The position numbers and the translations under genes were made by a program. Shown here piece after piece: positions 52,038 through 61,486 of a stretch of 64,000 bases of DNA (positions within the stretch are counted from its first letter, which is position 1; each line of letters opens with the position of its first letter). The notes under the pieces are model-generated. The model saw only the letters and a program-made list of their open reading frames with translations, was not told the origin of the DNA and ran no database searches. This stretch comes from Methylorubrum rhodesianum (lineage in GTDB: Bacteria; Pseudomonadota; Alphaproteobacteria; Rhizobiales; Beijerinckiaceae). Location of the stretch: contig NZ_JACHOS010000001.1 of the NCBI RefSeq assembly GCF_014199985.1, positions 62,001 to 126,000 of the forward strand, given 5' to 3'.

Positions 52038-52612
52038 GCTCGCTTCGCCCCCGCGGGGGCTCCGTTCAGAAGGCCCAGAAGGTCGGCCTGCTCCTCAGGT
52101 CCGTCCTCGTCGGTCTCGACGAAGTGGAAGGCGCGCCCGTGCAGCGGGTCCGCGCCCGGCGCGCGCTGGTGCAGGGTGCGGAACTCCTCCGCGATCTCAC
52201 CGTCGCGCTCGCTTCGATGCATCGCCACCACGCTCCCGACCGGCAGGTTGCACAGCGAGGCCGCGACCTCGATCTCCTCGCGCGCGGCGGCGCATGCGGC
52301 CTCGCGATCCGGCGCGCCGAGACGCTCGTGGATATGACGGGCGAGGTCCTCGACCGCGGCTTCGCGCTCCGCATCGCTCGCCTCGCTGACGACGACGAGC
52401 GTGGAGAAGCCGAGCGAACGCACGCCGACGAAGCCGGAGCGGAACGCCGCCCGATCCTTGCCGGTCAGGGCCGAGAGATCGGCATCGAAGAACAGGAACG
52501 ATCCCGTCACCGCCCACTCGCCGGGCTCGGCGGCCTGAGCGAAGACGAAGGTGTCGGAGGGGTCGAGCCGCAAGGTGCGCGGCAGCTTGCCCGACGTCTG
52601 GGTTTTCGTCAC
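52034..52612 (-). CDS. Uncharacterised FDH-linked protein (DUF6505-type, tentative)
   Basis: A 192-residue soluble protein starting with a GTG at 52612 (TKTQTSGKLPRTLRLDPSD). A conserved-looking beta-rich segment follows, with VFAQAAEPGEWAVTGSFLFF, GFVGVRSLGFSTLVVVSEAS and a C-terminal RAFHFVETDEDGP. It includes three cysteines without a cluster pattern. The GTG overlaps the upstream stop by GTGA. I recall such proteins as DUF6505, but the match is from memory. Function unknown. Confidence 0.7.
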   Translation of the reverse strand: MTKTQTSGKLPRTLRLDPSDTFVFAQAAEPGEWAVTGSFLFFDADLSALTGKDRAAFRSGFVGVRSLGFSTLVVVSEASDAEREAAVEDLARHIHERLGAPDREAACAAAREEIEVAASLCNLPVGSVVAMHRSERDGEIAEEFRTLHQRAPGADPLHGRAFHFVETDEDGPEEQADLLGLLNGAPAGAKRA

Positions 52613-53373
52613 AGCCGCACCATTCCGGTGGCCGGGTCGCGCCAGGTGGGGGTGACCAGCGCCGGCATCAGCGGCAGGGATTCGCCGCGCCCGTCGGCGT
52701 GGATGAGCCGGGCATCGCCCTCCGGATCGATCGTTGCCCGCGCCCCCGGCGGCAGAGCGAGGCGGGCGAGGTAGCGTCCGGTCGAGCGCGCGGCACCGTC
52801 CTCGCTCCAGATCTCGAACGCCTTGGTCAGGTGGCGGGCGAAGCTCTCCACCAGCGCCTCGCGCAGGTCCGTGGGGAAGCCTTCCTCCTCCAGGGAGGTG
52901 GACTCGGGCGTGAGGCCGGGATCGCCCGCATCCCGCTTTGAGGCGATCAGCATCGCCGAGAAAACGAGCCAATCCGGCGTCTCGGTTTCGGCGCAGCCCT
53001 GCGGCCAGTGCAGGGTGCCACCGCCGAGGCGTGCTCCGTTGAAGGTTAGGGTGTCGGGCCACAGGAAGGTCACCGGGATCTCCGGCGGACCGAAGGTGCC
53101 GACCGTATCCGCCAGGGCCTGCATTCCGACGAAGAAGGCCCGCCGCGCCGTCGCGAGTGCCTCCGTCGGCGCCAGCACCACGGCGAGCGCGATGACGTCG
53201 TCGCGCTCTTCCATCAGGAGGGTTCCGGCATCCGCCGCGCCGGTCTCGGCCAGCCGGCAGGCATGCCCGGCAGCACCGAGGGCGCCCGCCGCAACGAGTC
53301 CCGTGAAGGCCGGGGGCAGGACCAGGGGAGCGGGGCGCAGAGCCGGCGATCCGATATCGAGGGGGAGGGTCAT
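52609..53373 (-). CDS. Biotin/lipoate protein ligase-like protein, first gene of FDH accessory block
   Basis: A 254-residue protein with the overall layout of the biotin/lipoate--protein ligase fold: PPAFTGLVAAGALGAAGHAC, a central ALAVVLAPTEALATARRAFF, and a C-terminal DUF4444-like part (GRYLARLALPPGARATIDPE). The GRGRRGR-type ATP/biotin-AMP loop of true BirA-type ligases is not visible, so it may bind rather than transfer a cofactor, or use a different one. It begins the coupled block transcribed toward the FDH operon and is divergent from the ferredoxin-like gene. Confidence 0.7.
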   Translation of the reverse strand: MTLPLDIGSPALRPAPLVLPPAFTGLVAAGALGAAGHACRLAETGAADAGTLLMEERDDVIALAVVLAPTEALATARRAFFVGMQALADTVGTFGPPEIPVTFLWPDTLTFNGARLGGGTLHWPQGCAETETPDWLVFSAMLIASKRDAGDPGLTPESTSLEEEGFPTDLREALVESFARHLTKAFEIWSEDGAARSTGRYLARLALPPGARATIDPEGDARLIHADGRGESLPLMPALVTPTWRDPATGMVRL

Positions 53374-53494
53374 GAGCCGTGCCGGGCGCCTGCGCCCGCA
53401 TGTCCGTTCGTCGTTTTAGAATGATACGAGTATATGGAAGGCAGGCCCCCGCGCGAAGGGCCCTCCGGCTCTTCCAATCGTCTCAGGTTCAATC

Positions 53495-55534
53495 GTGTCC
53501 GATCGTCTCGTGTTCGCCTGTTCCTGCGAGAAGACGATGCCGCTCGATGTCGCGGCCCTCGAAAAGGGTTGCGGCGGTCGCGTGCGCACCGCCGACCAGC
53601 TCTGCGGCCGTGAACTCGACCGCTACCGCGAAGCCCTGGCCTCGGGTGCGCCGATCACCGTCTCCTGCACGCTGCAGGCACCTCTGTTCGAGGAGGTCGC
53701 CGCCGAGCACGAGGCGGAGGAGCGCGTCGCTTTCGCCAAGATCCGCGAGACCGCCGGTTGGTCGTCGCAGGCCGACAGATCCGGTCCGAAGATGGCCGCC
53801 CTGCTCGCTGCGGCGGCGGAGGCGGTGCCCGTCGCCGGCACCGTGCCGCTGGAGAGCCGGGGCGTCGCCCTGATCTACGGGCGCGACGAGGCCGCGATCG
53901 AGGCCGGGCGGCGTTTGGCCGAGCATCTCGATGTGACGGTGCTGCTGAGCCGGCCGGGCGAGGTCGCGCCGCTCCACCGCAACGAGTTTCCGGTGCTCCG
54001 GGGCACGGTGCGCGGAGCGACCGGCCATCTCGGGGCGTTCGAACTGCGCATCGACGATTACGCCCTGCCGGCACCGTCCTCGCGCACGCATCTCGTGTTC
54101 GGGGCGGGACGGGACGGCGCGGTCTCGACCTGCGACCTGATCCTCGATCTCACCGGCGGCACGCCACTCTTCCCCGCGCACGAATTGCGCAGCGGCTACC
54201 TGCGCGCCGATCCGCGCGACCCGGCGGCGGTCGAGCGGGCGGTGATGGCGGCGTCCCACCTCGTCGGCGAGTTCGACAAGACCCGCTTCATCGACTTCCG
54301 CGGCGAGCTCTGCGCCCATTCCCGCTCACGCATCACCGGCTGCACCCGCTGCCTCGATGTCTGCCCGACGGGAGCCATCGCGCCGGCCGGCGACACCGTG
54401 GCGATCGACCCTTACGTCTGCGCCGGCTGCGGAAGCTGCGCCGCCGTCTGTCCCACAGGGGCGGCCAACTACGCCTTGCCGCCGGCCGATGCTCTGATGC
54501 GCCGCCTGCGTAGCCTGATGCGCGCCTATCGCGCGGCGGGCGGCGCCGATGCGGTGGTGCTGTTCCACGACGGTGACCACGGCGAGCCGCTGATCGACGC
54601 GCTCGGCCGCTATGGCGAGGGCCTCCCGGCCCACGTCCTGCCGGTGCGCGTCAACGAGGTGACGCAACTCGGCCCCGAGATCCTGGCCGCCCTGTTCGCC
54701 TACGGTGCGGCCGGAGTGCGCGTTCTGGTGCGCGCGCGCCCGAAGCACGACCTCGACAGCCTGCACCGTACCGTCTCGCTCGGCCGGACGCTGGCCGACG
54801 CGCTCGGCTACGGCGCCGGCTCGGAGGCGCCGACCGTCGCCCTGATAGAGACCGACGATCCCGACGCGCTCGGCGCGGCACTTCGCGCGGACATGCCAGG
54901 ATACGCTGCGGCGGCGGCGGCCGGCTTCGTCCCTGTCGGCGGCAAACGCGAGATGCTGCGCCTTGCCTTCCGGGAGATGCACGCCGCCGCGCCCACCCCG
55001 GTCGCCGCGGTGCCGCTGGCGGCCGGGGCGCCGTTCGGCGGCCTCGAATTTCGCACTGAGGACTGCACGCTCTGTCTCTCCTGTGTCGGTGCCTGCCCGA
55101 CCCATGCCCTGTCGGATAGCGCCGACCGGCCGCTGCTCGCCTTCGAGGAGAGCCTCTGCGTGCAGTGCGGCCTGTGCGCGGCTACCTGCCCGGAAGACGT
55201 CATCAGCTTGAAGCCGCAGATCGACTTCGCGGCTTGGAGCGAACCGCGCCGGATCGTGAAGGAGGAGGAGCCGTTCTGCTGCGTCACCTGCGCCAAGCCG
55301 TTCGGCACCCGGGCGACCATCGAGCGGGTGATCGGCAAGCTGCGGGAGCGTCACTGGATGTTCTCGGGCGAGGCCGGCGAGCAGCGCCTCCGCTCGCTGA
55401 TGATGTGCGACGATTGCCGTGTCGAGGCGGCGCTCAACCAGGGCTTCGATCCTCACGCCGCGCCGCCCGCGAAGCCGCGCACCACCGAGGATTATCTTCG
55501 CGAGCGGCAGGACGCGGGCCGGCTGCAGGGCTGA
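53495..55534 (+). CDS. Multi-cluster 4Fe-4S protein, FDH accessory
   Basis: A 679-residue cytoplasmic iron-sulfur protein. Two clusters lie near residues 280-320 (CTRCLDVCPTGA and CAGCGSCAAVCPTGA), two near 520-570 (CTLCLSCVGACPTHA and CVQCGLCAATCPEDV). Extra pairs are FCCVTCAKPFGTR (about 594) and MMCDDCRVEA (about 638). Between the cluster pairs is an MvhD-like segment (VVLFHDGDHGEPLIDALGRY). Cysteines also occur in the N-terminal domain (FACSCEKTM, CGRELDRY). It could pass electrons or sulfur/iron to the formate dehydrogenase. The GTG at 53495 is the start. Divergent from the ligase-like gene. Confidence 0.85.
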   Translation: MSDRLVFACSCEKTMPLDVAALEKGCGGRVRTADQLCGRELDRYREALASGAPITVSCTLQAPLFEEVAAEHEAEERVAFAKIRETAGWSSQADRSGPKMAALLAAAAEAVPVAGTVPLESRGVALIYGRDEAAIEAGRRLAEHLDVTVLLSRPGEVAPLHRNEFPVLRGTVRGATGHLGAFELRIDDYALPAPSSRTHLVFGAGRDGAVSTCDLILDLTGGTPLFPAHELRSGYLRADPRDPAAVERAVMAASHLVGEFDKTRFIDFRGELCAHSRSRITGCTRCLDVCPTGAIAPAGDTVAIDPYVCAGCGSCAAVCPTGAANYALPPADALMRRLRSLMRAYRAAGGADAVVLFHDGDHGEPLIDALGRYGEGLPAHVLPVRVNEVTQLGPEILAALFAYGAAGVRVLVRARPKHDLDSLHRTVSLGRTLADALGYGAGSEAPTVALIETDDPDALGAALRADMPGYAAAAAAGFVPVGGKREMLRLAFREMHAAAPTPVAAVPLAAGAPFGGLEFRTEDCTLCLSCVGACPTHALSDSADRPLLAFEESLCVQCGLCAATCPEDVISLKPQIDFAAWSEPRRIVKEEEPFCCVTCAKPFGTRATIERVIGKLRERHWMFSGEAGEQRLRSLMMCDDCRVEAALNQGFDPHAAPPAKPRTTEDYLRERQDAGRLQG

Positions 55535-55544
55535 GCACAAAAAA

Positions 55545-55573
55545 CGACCCGCCTTCATTTCGAGGGCAGGTCG
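55545..55573 (+). terminator. Possible terminator after the 4Fe-4S gene
   Basis: 9-bp stem with one mismatch (55545-55553 and 55565-55573) about 10 bp after the stop, followed by a weak T stretch near 55585. On the other strand it is followed by a run of six T. Tentative. Confidence 0.4.
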
Positions 55574-55751
55574 GGTTCAGGGATGTTTTGTCGCAGGAGA
55601 ACACTTCGACAAACCTCGGACCAAGGCCCGGTTCCGCGGACCGCGCGCGAAACCCGACGAAATCGGTGCGAAATGTAACCGGCAAACGCAGGGTTCACCG
55701 CTTCGATCGCCGTGCTATAGGGCGCGCCCCATCCGCCAGCCCTGAGCCCCG

Positions 55752-56678
<927 letters not shown>

Positions 56679-56689
56679 GGACCGTGTCC

Positions 56690-57454
56690 ATGCTGAACGT
56701 CCCAGCGATCCTCGCCATCTACCGCTTCGAGATGGCCCGTTTCTGGCGCACGGCCCTGCAGAGCATCGTCGCACCGGTGATCTCCACCTCGCTCTACTTC
56801 GTGGTGTTCGGGGCCGCGATCGGTTCACGGGTGCAGACGGTGGACGGGGTGCCCTACGGCCTTTTCATCGTGCCGGGGCTGATGATGCTCTCACTGCTGA
56901 CGCAGAGCGTGTCGAACGCCTCTTTCGGCATCTACTTCCCGCGCTTCGCCGGCACGATCTACGAGATCCTGTCGGCCCCGATCTCGCCCTTCGAGGTCGT
57001 GCTCGGCTATGTCGGCGCGGCGGCGACGAAGGCGATCGTGATCGGCCTCACCATCCTCGCCACCGCCGCCCTGTTCGTTCCGCTGCATATCGAGCACCCG
57101 TTCTGGATGGTGTTCTTCCTGCTGCTGACGGCCATCACCTTCAGCCTGTTCGGCTTCGTGATCGGGCTGTGGGCCGACGGGTTCGAGAAGCTTCAGCTGG
57201 TGCCGCTCCTTATCGTCACGCCGCTGACCTTCCTCGGTGGCAGCTTCTACTCCATCGACATGCTGCCGCCGTTCTGGCGGGCGGTGAGCCTGTTCAACCC
57301 GGTGGTCTACCTCGTGAGCGGCTTCCGATGGGCCTTCTTCGGCAAGGGTGACGTGGCGGTCGGCATCAGCATCGCCGCGACGCTCGCCTTCCTCGCGCTG
57401 TGCCTCGGTCTCGTGACCTACATCTTCCGTACGGGGTACCGGCTGAAGAGCTGA
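56690..57454 (+). CDS. ABC-2 type exporter permease
   Basis: A 254-residue membrane protein with six helices (NodJ/DrrB-like). Segments [24 protein letters not shown] ([20 protein letters not shown]) and [20 protein letters not shown] are family hallmarks. The ATG at 56690 has GAGG 9 nt upstream; a GTG two codons earlier is less well spaced. It pairs with the preceding ATPase to form an exporter. Confidence 0.93.
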   Translation: MLNVPAILAIYRFEMARFWRTALQSIVAPVISTSLYFVVFGAAIGSRVQTVDGVPYGLFIVPGLMMLSLLTQSVSNASFGIYFPRFAGTIYEILSAPISPFEVVLGYVGAAATKAIVIGLTILATAALFVPLHIEHPFWMVFFLLLTAITFSLFGFVIGLWADGFEKLQLVPLLIVTPLTFLGGSFYSIDMLPPFWRAVSLFNPVVYLVSGFRWAFFGKGDVAVGISIAATLAFLALCLGLVTYIFRTGYRLKS

Positions 57455-57473
57455 TCCGATCGAAGGTGGGCAG

Positions 57474-58487
57474 ATGGCGCGGGATCCCTACATCGTCAGG
57501 CGCGACAGCCTCGCGGCGGCCTTTCCGCCCGGGCACGAGCCGCCCGCGCTCCTCCTCGACTTCGCGGATTGGCTCGAGGGGCGCCCCTGGGGCAGCCTGG
57601 GCTGCTTCCGGCTCGAGGGAACGCTGAGTGACGAGGCGCCGGTCGTCGACGGCGGCACCCTGCGCCGGGAATTCTCGCTCTTCCTCTACCTGCCCGACGG
57701 TTCGCTCGTCGGCTTCTGGCACCCGGACGGCATGCCGACGGCGGCGAGCCCCATCGTCGGTCTCGGTTCCGAGGGCGAGGCCGCGATTCTCGCGGGCTCA
57801 CTCGAAGGCTTCCTGGCCAAGCTCGCCCGCAACGCGTTCTCGGATTCAGGTTGGAGCGACCTCGCGGCTGACGAGGACGACGAAGAGGACGAGGAAGACG
57901 ACGGTGATGGAGGCGAACTGGTGCCGGTCGCGGACGAAGACGCCCGTGACGCGCTCGCGGAATGGCTCGGGGCGCGGATCGGGGCGGAACGCCTGAACGA
58001 GTTGGCGAGCGAGGAGTGCGCCTCGACGGCTTTCGCGGCACGGATGGAGGCCTGGATGCAGGAGCGCGAGGGCTACTGGGTCGGGCATCCGATCCTCATC
58101 GAGATCGGGCGCGCCCTGGCCGCCCACCGTCCTCCCGGCAGGACTCCGTGGGATCGGACCCGCCTGAGGGCCGCACTAGTCGGGACCCTCTGCGAGGTGC
58201 AGGTTTATCGCGCCGGGCCTCAACCGGTCCCGGAAGCCGCCCAGGTCGAGCCGCTCCTGCGTGCCCTGCGTGACGAGCAGCAGCGATCCGATCCCGATCT
58301 CGGCTTCTGGTTCGAAATCCACCTCGCGCTCGATGCGCAGGGCCGCATCCTGCCCCGCTTCGACTACCAGGTCCGTCCCGAGATCGGCGGTGCACCGGCG
58401 CCGGTCGAGGCGGCGCGGTTCGATCTCGCGCGGGCGCCGCGCCCGGCGCGATGGGTGCCGGGGTGGCTCGCGGCTGCGAGCGTATAA
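57474..58487 (+). CDS. Uncharacterised two-domain protein, possibly immunity-like
   Basis: A 337-residue cytoplasmic protein. N-terminal domain (about 1-120): LLLDFADWLEGRPWGSLGCF, then EFSLFLYLPDGSLVGFWHPD and PIVGLGSEGEAAILAGSL, reminiscent of SUKH/SMI1-KNR4 immunity folds. A strongly acidic linker (about 125-150, almost all Asp/Glu) follows, then a helical middle. The C-terminal domain (about 240-330), with LGFWFEIHLALDAQGRILPR, recalls YezG/DUF600-type immunity proteins. If correct this is a fused immunity protein, but no toxin gene is visible. The assignment is from pattern memory. It is 19 bp downstream of the ABC permease, so it may be co-transcribed. Confidence 0.55.
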   Translation: MARDPYIVRRDSLAAAFPPGHEPPALLLDFADWLEGRPWGSLGCFRLEGTLSDEAPVVDGGTLRREFSLFLYLPDGSLVGFWHPDGMPTAASPIVGLGSEGEAAILAGSLEGFLAKLARNAFSDSGWSDLAADEDDEEDEEDDGDGGELVPVADEDARDALAEWLGARIGAERLNELASEECASTAFAARMEAWMQEREGYWVGHPILIEIGRALAAHRPPGRTPWDRTRLRAALVGTLCEVQVYRAGPQPVPEAAQVEPLLRALRDEQQRSDPDLGFWFEIHLALDAQGRILPRFDYQVRPEIGGAPAPVEAARFDLARAPRPARWVPGWLAAASV

Positions 58488-58504
58488 GAGTCTCGCCGCT
58501 TCGC

Positions 58505-58969
58505 TCAGAGCGGCCGTACCGCGTCGAGGGTCAGCATCCGTGCCGCCGCCCCACAGGCGAGTACGCGAAGCGACACCTTTCGGCCGACGGTCAGGATCGT
58601 TTCGAGAGATTGCTTGACCGTGCCGTTGGTGGCGGCGTCGAGGGTTCGGTAGCCGTCCTCGACGTTGATGAAGCTTCGCTGACCGGACGGCTCCTCGATG
58701 ACGACGGATTGAAGATAGAGGCCGTCGCGGCCGAACTCCCGCTTCGCGATCCGGCCCGTCAGCTTGGCCGGCAGGCAGCCTTCGTCCGAGGAGAGATTGC
58801 TGAGGGCGACGACCTTCCCCCCGGCATAGGTCAGCTTCGGCCGTGCCGTAGCCGCACCGCCGAATACCAGCAGAAGGATCGCGAGGAGGATGAGCGCCGT
58901 GGCGAAGGCGTCCGCCACGAGCGAGCGAACGGCGCCGCTCCCCGCAATCTGCGAAGTCCGACCAAACAT
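58505..58969 (-). CDS. Exported protein of unknown function
   Basis: A 154-residue protein starting MFGRTSQIAG with one hydrophobic helix (FATALILLAILLLVFGGAA) acting as signal or anchor. It is followed by a beta-rich periplasmic domain with two cysteines (DEGCLPAKL and VLACGAAA). The ATG at 58969 is chosen over the frame to 59044 because the helix then lies near the N-terminus and a GGGA element precedes it. It is convergent with the immunity-like gene, 17 bp apart. Family not recognised. Confidence 0.65.
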   Translation of the reverse strand: MFGRTSQIAGSGAVRSLVADAFATALILLAILLLVFGGAATARPKLTYAGGKVVALSNLSSDEGCLPAKLTGRIAKREFGRDGLYLQSVVIEEPSGQRSFINVEDGYRTLDAATNGTVKQSLETILTVGRKVSLRVLACGAAARMLTLDAVRPL

Positions 58970-59105
58970 GACCGATTCCCGAAGCCCGCCCAGAGCTTTG
59001 GCGCGGATCGGGTTCCGGCGGCAGTCCGCCAAACGATCTACCACTGATAGGCCAGGACGACCCGTCCGCGCCGCTGCGGGCAGGCGCGCTGGGGACGCCG
59101 CGCGG

Positions 59106-59879
59106 CTAGGGCCGCTGCGCCAGGAATTCCAGCACGCCTTGGCGGTGCAGCCGGTCGCCGACCGCCGTGGAATGGTCGCGGTTCGGCAGGTCGAGGGCGC
59201 GGGCGTTCGGCATCAGCTTGGCCAGTTCCGGCCCGGAGCCCGCCACCGTGTCGAGCGTGCCGACCGAGATCAGCGTCGGCGTATCGATGGCCGAGAGTTC
59301 GGCCCGCGACAGCGTCTGGCGCGAGGCGCGGATGCAGGCGGCGAGGGCGCGCAGGTCGCTCTTGGTCTGCTCGGCGAAGGTGCGGAAGGTCGCCGCCGTC
59401 GGGTTCGGCGCGGGCGTGCCGGCGGGCGCTTCCAGCGCCTCGGCGATGCCCTGCGGCAGGCCGCGCCCGTCCACGAGGTTGAAGCCGAGGCCGCCGATCA
59501 GCAGCGAGCGGACCTCCGTCGGATGATCGAGCGCCATATGCGCAGCGATGCGCGCGCCCATGGAGTAGCCCATCACGTCCGCACGGGCGATGCCGAGATG
59601 GCGCAGCAGCCGCACCGCGTCGCCCGCCATCTGATCGGAGGTGTAGGCGCCGGGATCGTAGAGCTTCTCGCTCTGGCCGTGGCCGCGGTTGTCGAGAGCG
59701 ATGACCCGGTAGCCGGCCTCGGTGAGATACCGGACCCAGAGCGTATTGACCCAGTTCACGGCGTGGTTTGAAGCGAAGCCGTGAATCAGGAGGATTGGGT
59801 CACCGCCGCCCGAAGCCCCTTCCTTGGCCGGCACGTCGATAAAGGCGATCTGCACGCCGTCGGAATCGAAGCTCTGCAT
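59106..59879 (-). CDS. Alpha/beta-hydrolase family protein
   Basis: A 257-residue soluble hydrolase. Oxyanion HG motif LLIHGFASNH, nucleophile Ser106 in GYSMGARIA, an acid in VGTLDTVAG and the catalytic His in NRDHSTAV complete a triad. LDNRGHGQSEK is the usual family signature. It lacks a signal peptide. The substrate (ester, epoxide, haloalkane or C-C bond) cannot be deduced. It is transcribed alone, divergent from the FkbM gene. Confidence 0.9.
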   Translation of the reverse strand: MQSFDSDGVQIAFIDVPAKEGASGGGDPILLIHGFASNHAVNWVNTLWVRYLTEAGYRVIALDNRGHGQSEKLYDPGAYTSDQMAGDAVRLLRHLGIARADVMGYSMGARIAAHMALDHPTEVRSLLIGGLGFNLVDGRGLPQGIAEALEAPAGTPAPNPTAATFRTFAEQTKSDLRALAACIRASRQTLSRAELSAIDTPTLISVGTLDTVAGSGPELAKLMPNARALDLPNRDHSTAVGDRLHRQGVLEFLAQRP

Positions 59880-60045
59880 GGGCGTGTCTTCGGGTGCAGC
59901 GAGCCCGTTGTCAAAGGCCGGGTGAACGCTTCCTGCGACAACCGGCGGAATTTGCTGCCGGGCGCCCCCGGCACCCCCGACTTTTGAGCCCCGCTGATGA
60001 GCCCGGCTTGCCGCCGCCCCTTCGGGCTGGCATCACCCCGGCACG

Positions 60046-60873
60046 ATGACGGATACCTCGCCCTACGGCACCTACGCCCCGACCGGCCTCGTCGCGCGGA
60101 TCGCGGACCGGACTCAGAAGCTTCCCGAGCAATCCTGGCGCGCCCGCCGGATGGCGATGTTCCTGCGCCGGCTCGCCATCTCGATGCTGCGCGGGCGACC
60201 GCTCGACGTCGAGCGCTACGGCGCGCGGATGCGGCTGCACCCCTACAACAACAACTGCGAGAAGAAGGTGCTCTTCACCCCGCAGTTCTTCGACCCGCAG
60301 GAGCGCGCGCTCCTGCGGCAGCGCCTCGCCGAGGATGCGGTGTTCCTCGACATAGGCGCCAATATCGGCGCCTACGCGCTGTTCGTGGCGGCCTTCACCG
60401 GGCCGCGCGCCCGCATCCTCGCGGTGGAGCCGCAGCCGGACGTGTTCGACCGGCTGACCTTCAACATCGGTCAGAACCCGTTCGGCACGGTCAAGGCCAT
60501 CGCCTGCGCCGTCGCCGACAAGGCGGGCGAACTGACCCTCTTCATCGATCCGCGCAATCGCGGCGAATCGAGTGTGAAGATCGTCGGCACGCACAAGAAC
60601 GCCACCGTGCGCGTGCCGGCGGTGACGCTGGTGGATCTCTGCCGCTCGGAGGGGATCGAGCGGATTGATGCGATCAAGCTCGATGTCGAGGGCGCCGAGG
60701 ATCTGATCCTGGAGCCGTTCCTGCGGGACGCGCCGGCTTCGCTCCTGCCGTCGCTGCTCATCATCGAGAACGGTGCCGATCAGTGGCAGATCGACCTGCC
60801 GAGCCTGCTCCTCAAATACGGCTACCGCCAGATCGCCCGCACCCGGCTCAACCTGATGTTCGAGCGGCATTAG
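60046..60873 (+). CDS. FkbM-family methyltransferase
   Basis: A 275-residue SAM-dependent methyltransferase. SAM site: VFLDIGANIGAYALFVAAF (about residues 100-118); VEPQPDVFDRLTFNI is the second motif, and later IKLDVEGAEDLILEPFL is the FkbM hallmark. These enzymes O-methylate sugars or small molecules, often in polysaccharide gene sets. No such genes are adjacent. The ATG at 60046 lies in the divergent region with the hydrolase gene. Confidence 0.9.
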   Translation: MTDTSPYGTYAPTGLVARIADRTQKLPEQSWRARRMAMFLRRLAISMLRGRPLDVERYGARMRLHPYNNNCEKKVLFTPQFFDPQERALLRQRLAEDAVFLDIGANIGAYALFVAAFTGPRARILAVEPQPDVFDRLTFNIGQNPFGTVKAIACAVADKAGELTLFIDPRNRGESSVKIVGTHKNATVRVPAVTLVDLCRSEGIERIDAIKLDVEGAEDLILEPFLRDAPASLLPSLLIIENGADQWQIDLPSLLLKYGYRQIARTRLNLMFERH

Positions 60874-60973
60874 GGTCAAGTTCGACAAATGAGCTGACCC
60901 CACTCGGGGCATTGTGCTTTGTTTCTGGCTTGCTAGATCTGTTCTCATCGAGAGGACGGAAGCGAATCACTTC

Positions 60974-61486
60974 GTGCCGACACTGAGCAAAGATCCGCCC
61001 GGTTTCGATGTCATTGGGCCGTTTCAGCTCAGTAAGGCTGACGTAGCAGCCGGCGTATTCGTCGAAAAGTTCGGTCACGAGGTAGTAGCGAGGAGAATCT
61101 TTTTATCAATTACATTCGTGATGGTCATAACCTTGTTTGTGGTTGGATTGAGTGATTATTTCAGCGTCCTGACCGCTGTTCTGGTGCTCATTGTGGTGGA
61201 GATATCTATATTTCGCCCTTTGTTGATAATGGTTAGATATCGCGGTGGTGCCTATTTATAGTATACTGACCAAGGCATTGACGCCAGATCGAAGCACGGG
61301 CATGCTCTCTACAAATGGCACATGATCCGGTCGATCGAAAAACTGGGTCCCCGCCTGCTCATCCACATGGCCAACGGTGGCGCTTTGATCGTTCCTGAGA
61401 GGTCCACCACGACTAGGAATTTGGAGCGACTAACATCCACCCTTGAACATTTTGACGTCATTCTGCCGAAGCGAGCCCGCTGCTGA
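60974..61486 (+). pseudogene. YcxB-like membrane protein interrupted by an in-frame stop
   Basis: A frame encoding FQLSKADVAAGVFVEKFG, two transmembrane helices and VRYRGGAYL stops at TAG 61259-61261. The same frame then resumes with YTDQGIDARSKHGHALYKWH and GPRLLIHMANGGALIVPERS, ending at TGA 61484-61486. The order (two helices, then a PH-like W-x-x-I...ALxVPxR domain) fits YcxB-like proteins. One nonsense codon thus splits an otherwise continuous gene. A GTG at 60974 is a plausible start, although the frame is open back to 60914. The tract is clearly AT-richer than its surroundings, pointing to recent acquisition. Its end overlaps sfsA on the other strand. Confidence 0.65.

Noticed and set aside
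60848..61078. 76-codon minus-strand frame in the AT-richer tract (MTELFDEYAG)
   Set aside because: No similarity recognised. It overlaps the YcxB-like frame, which has recognisable helices and a C-terminal domain.
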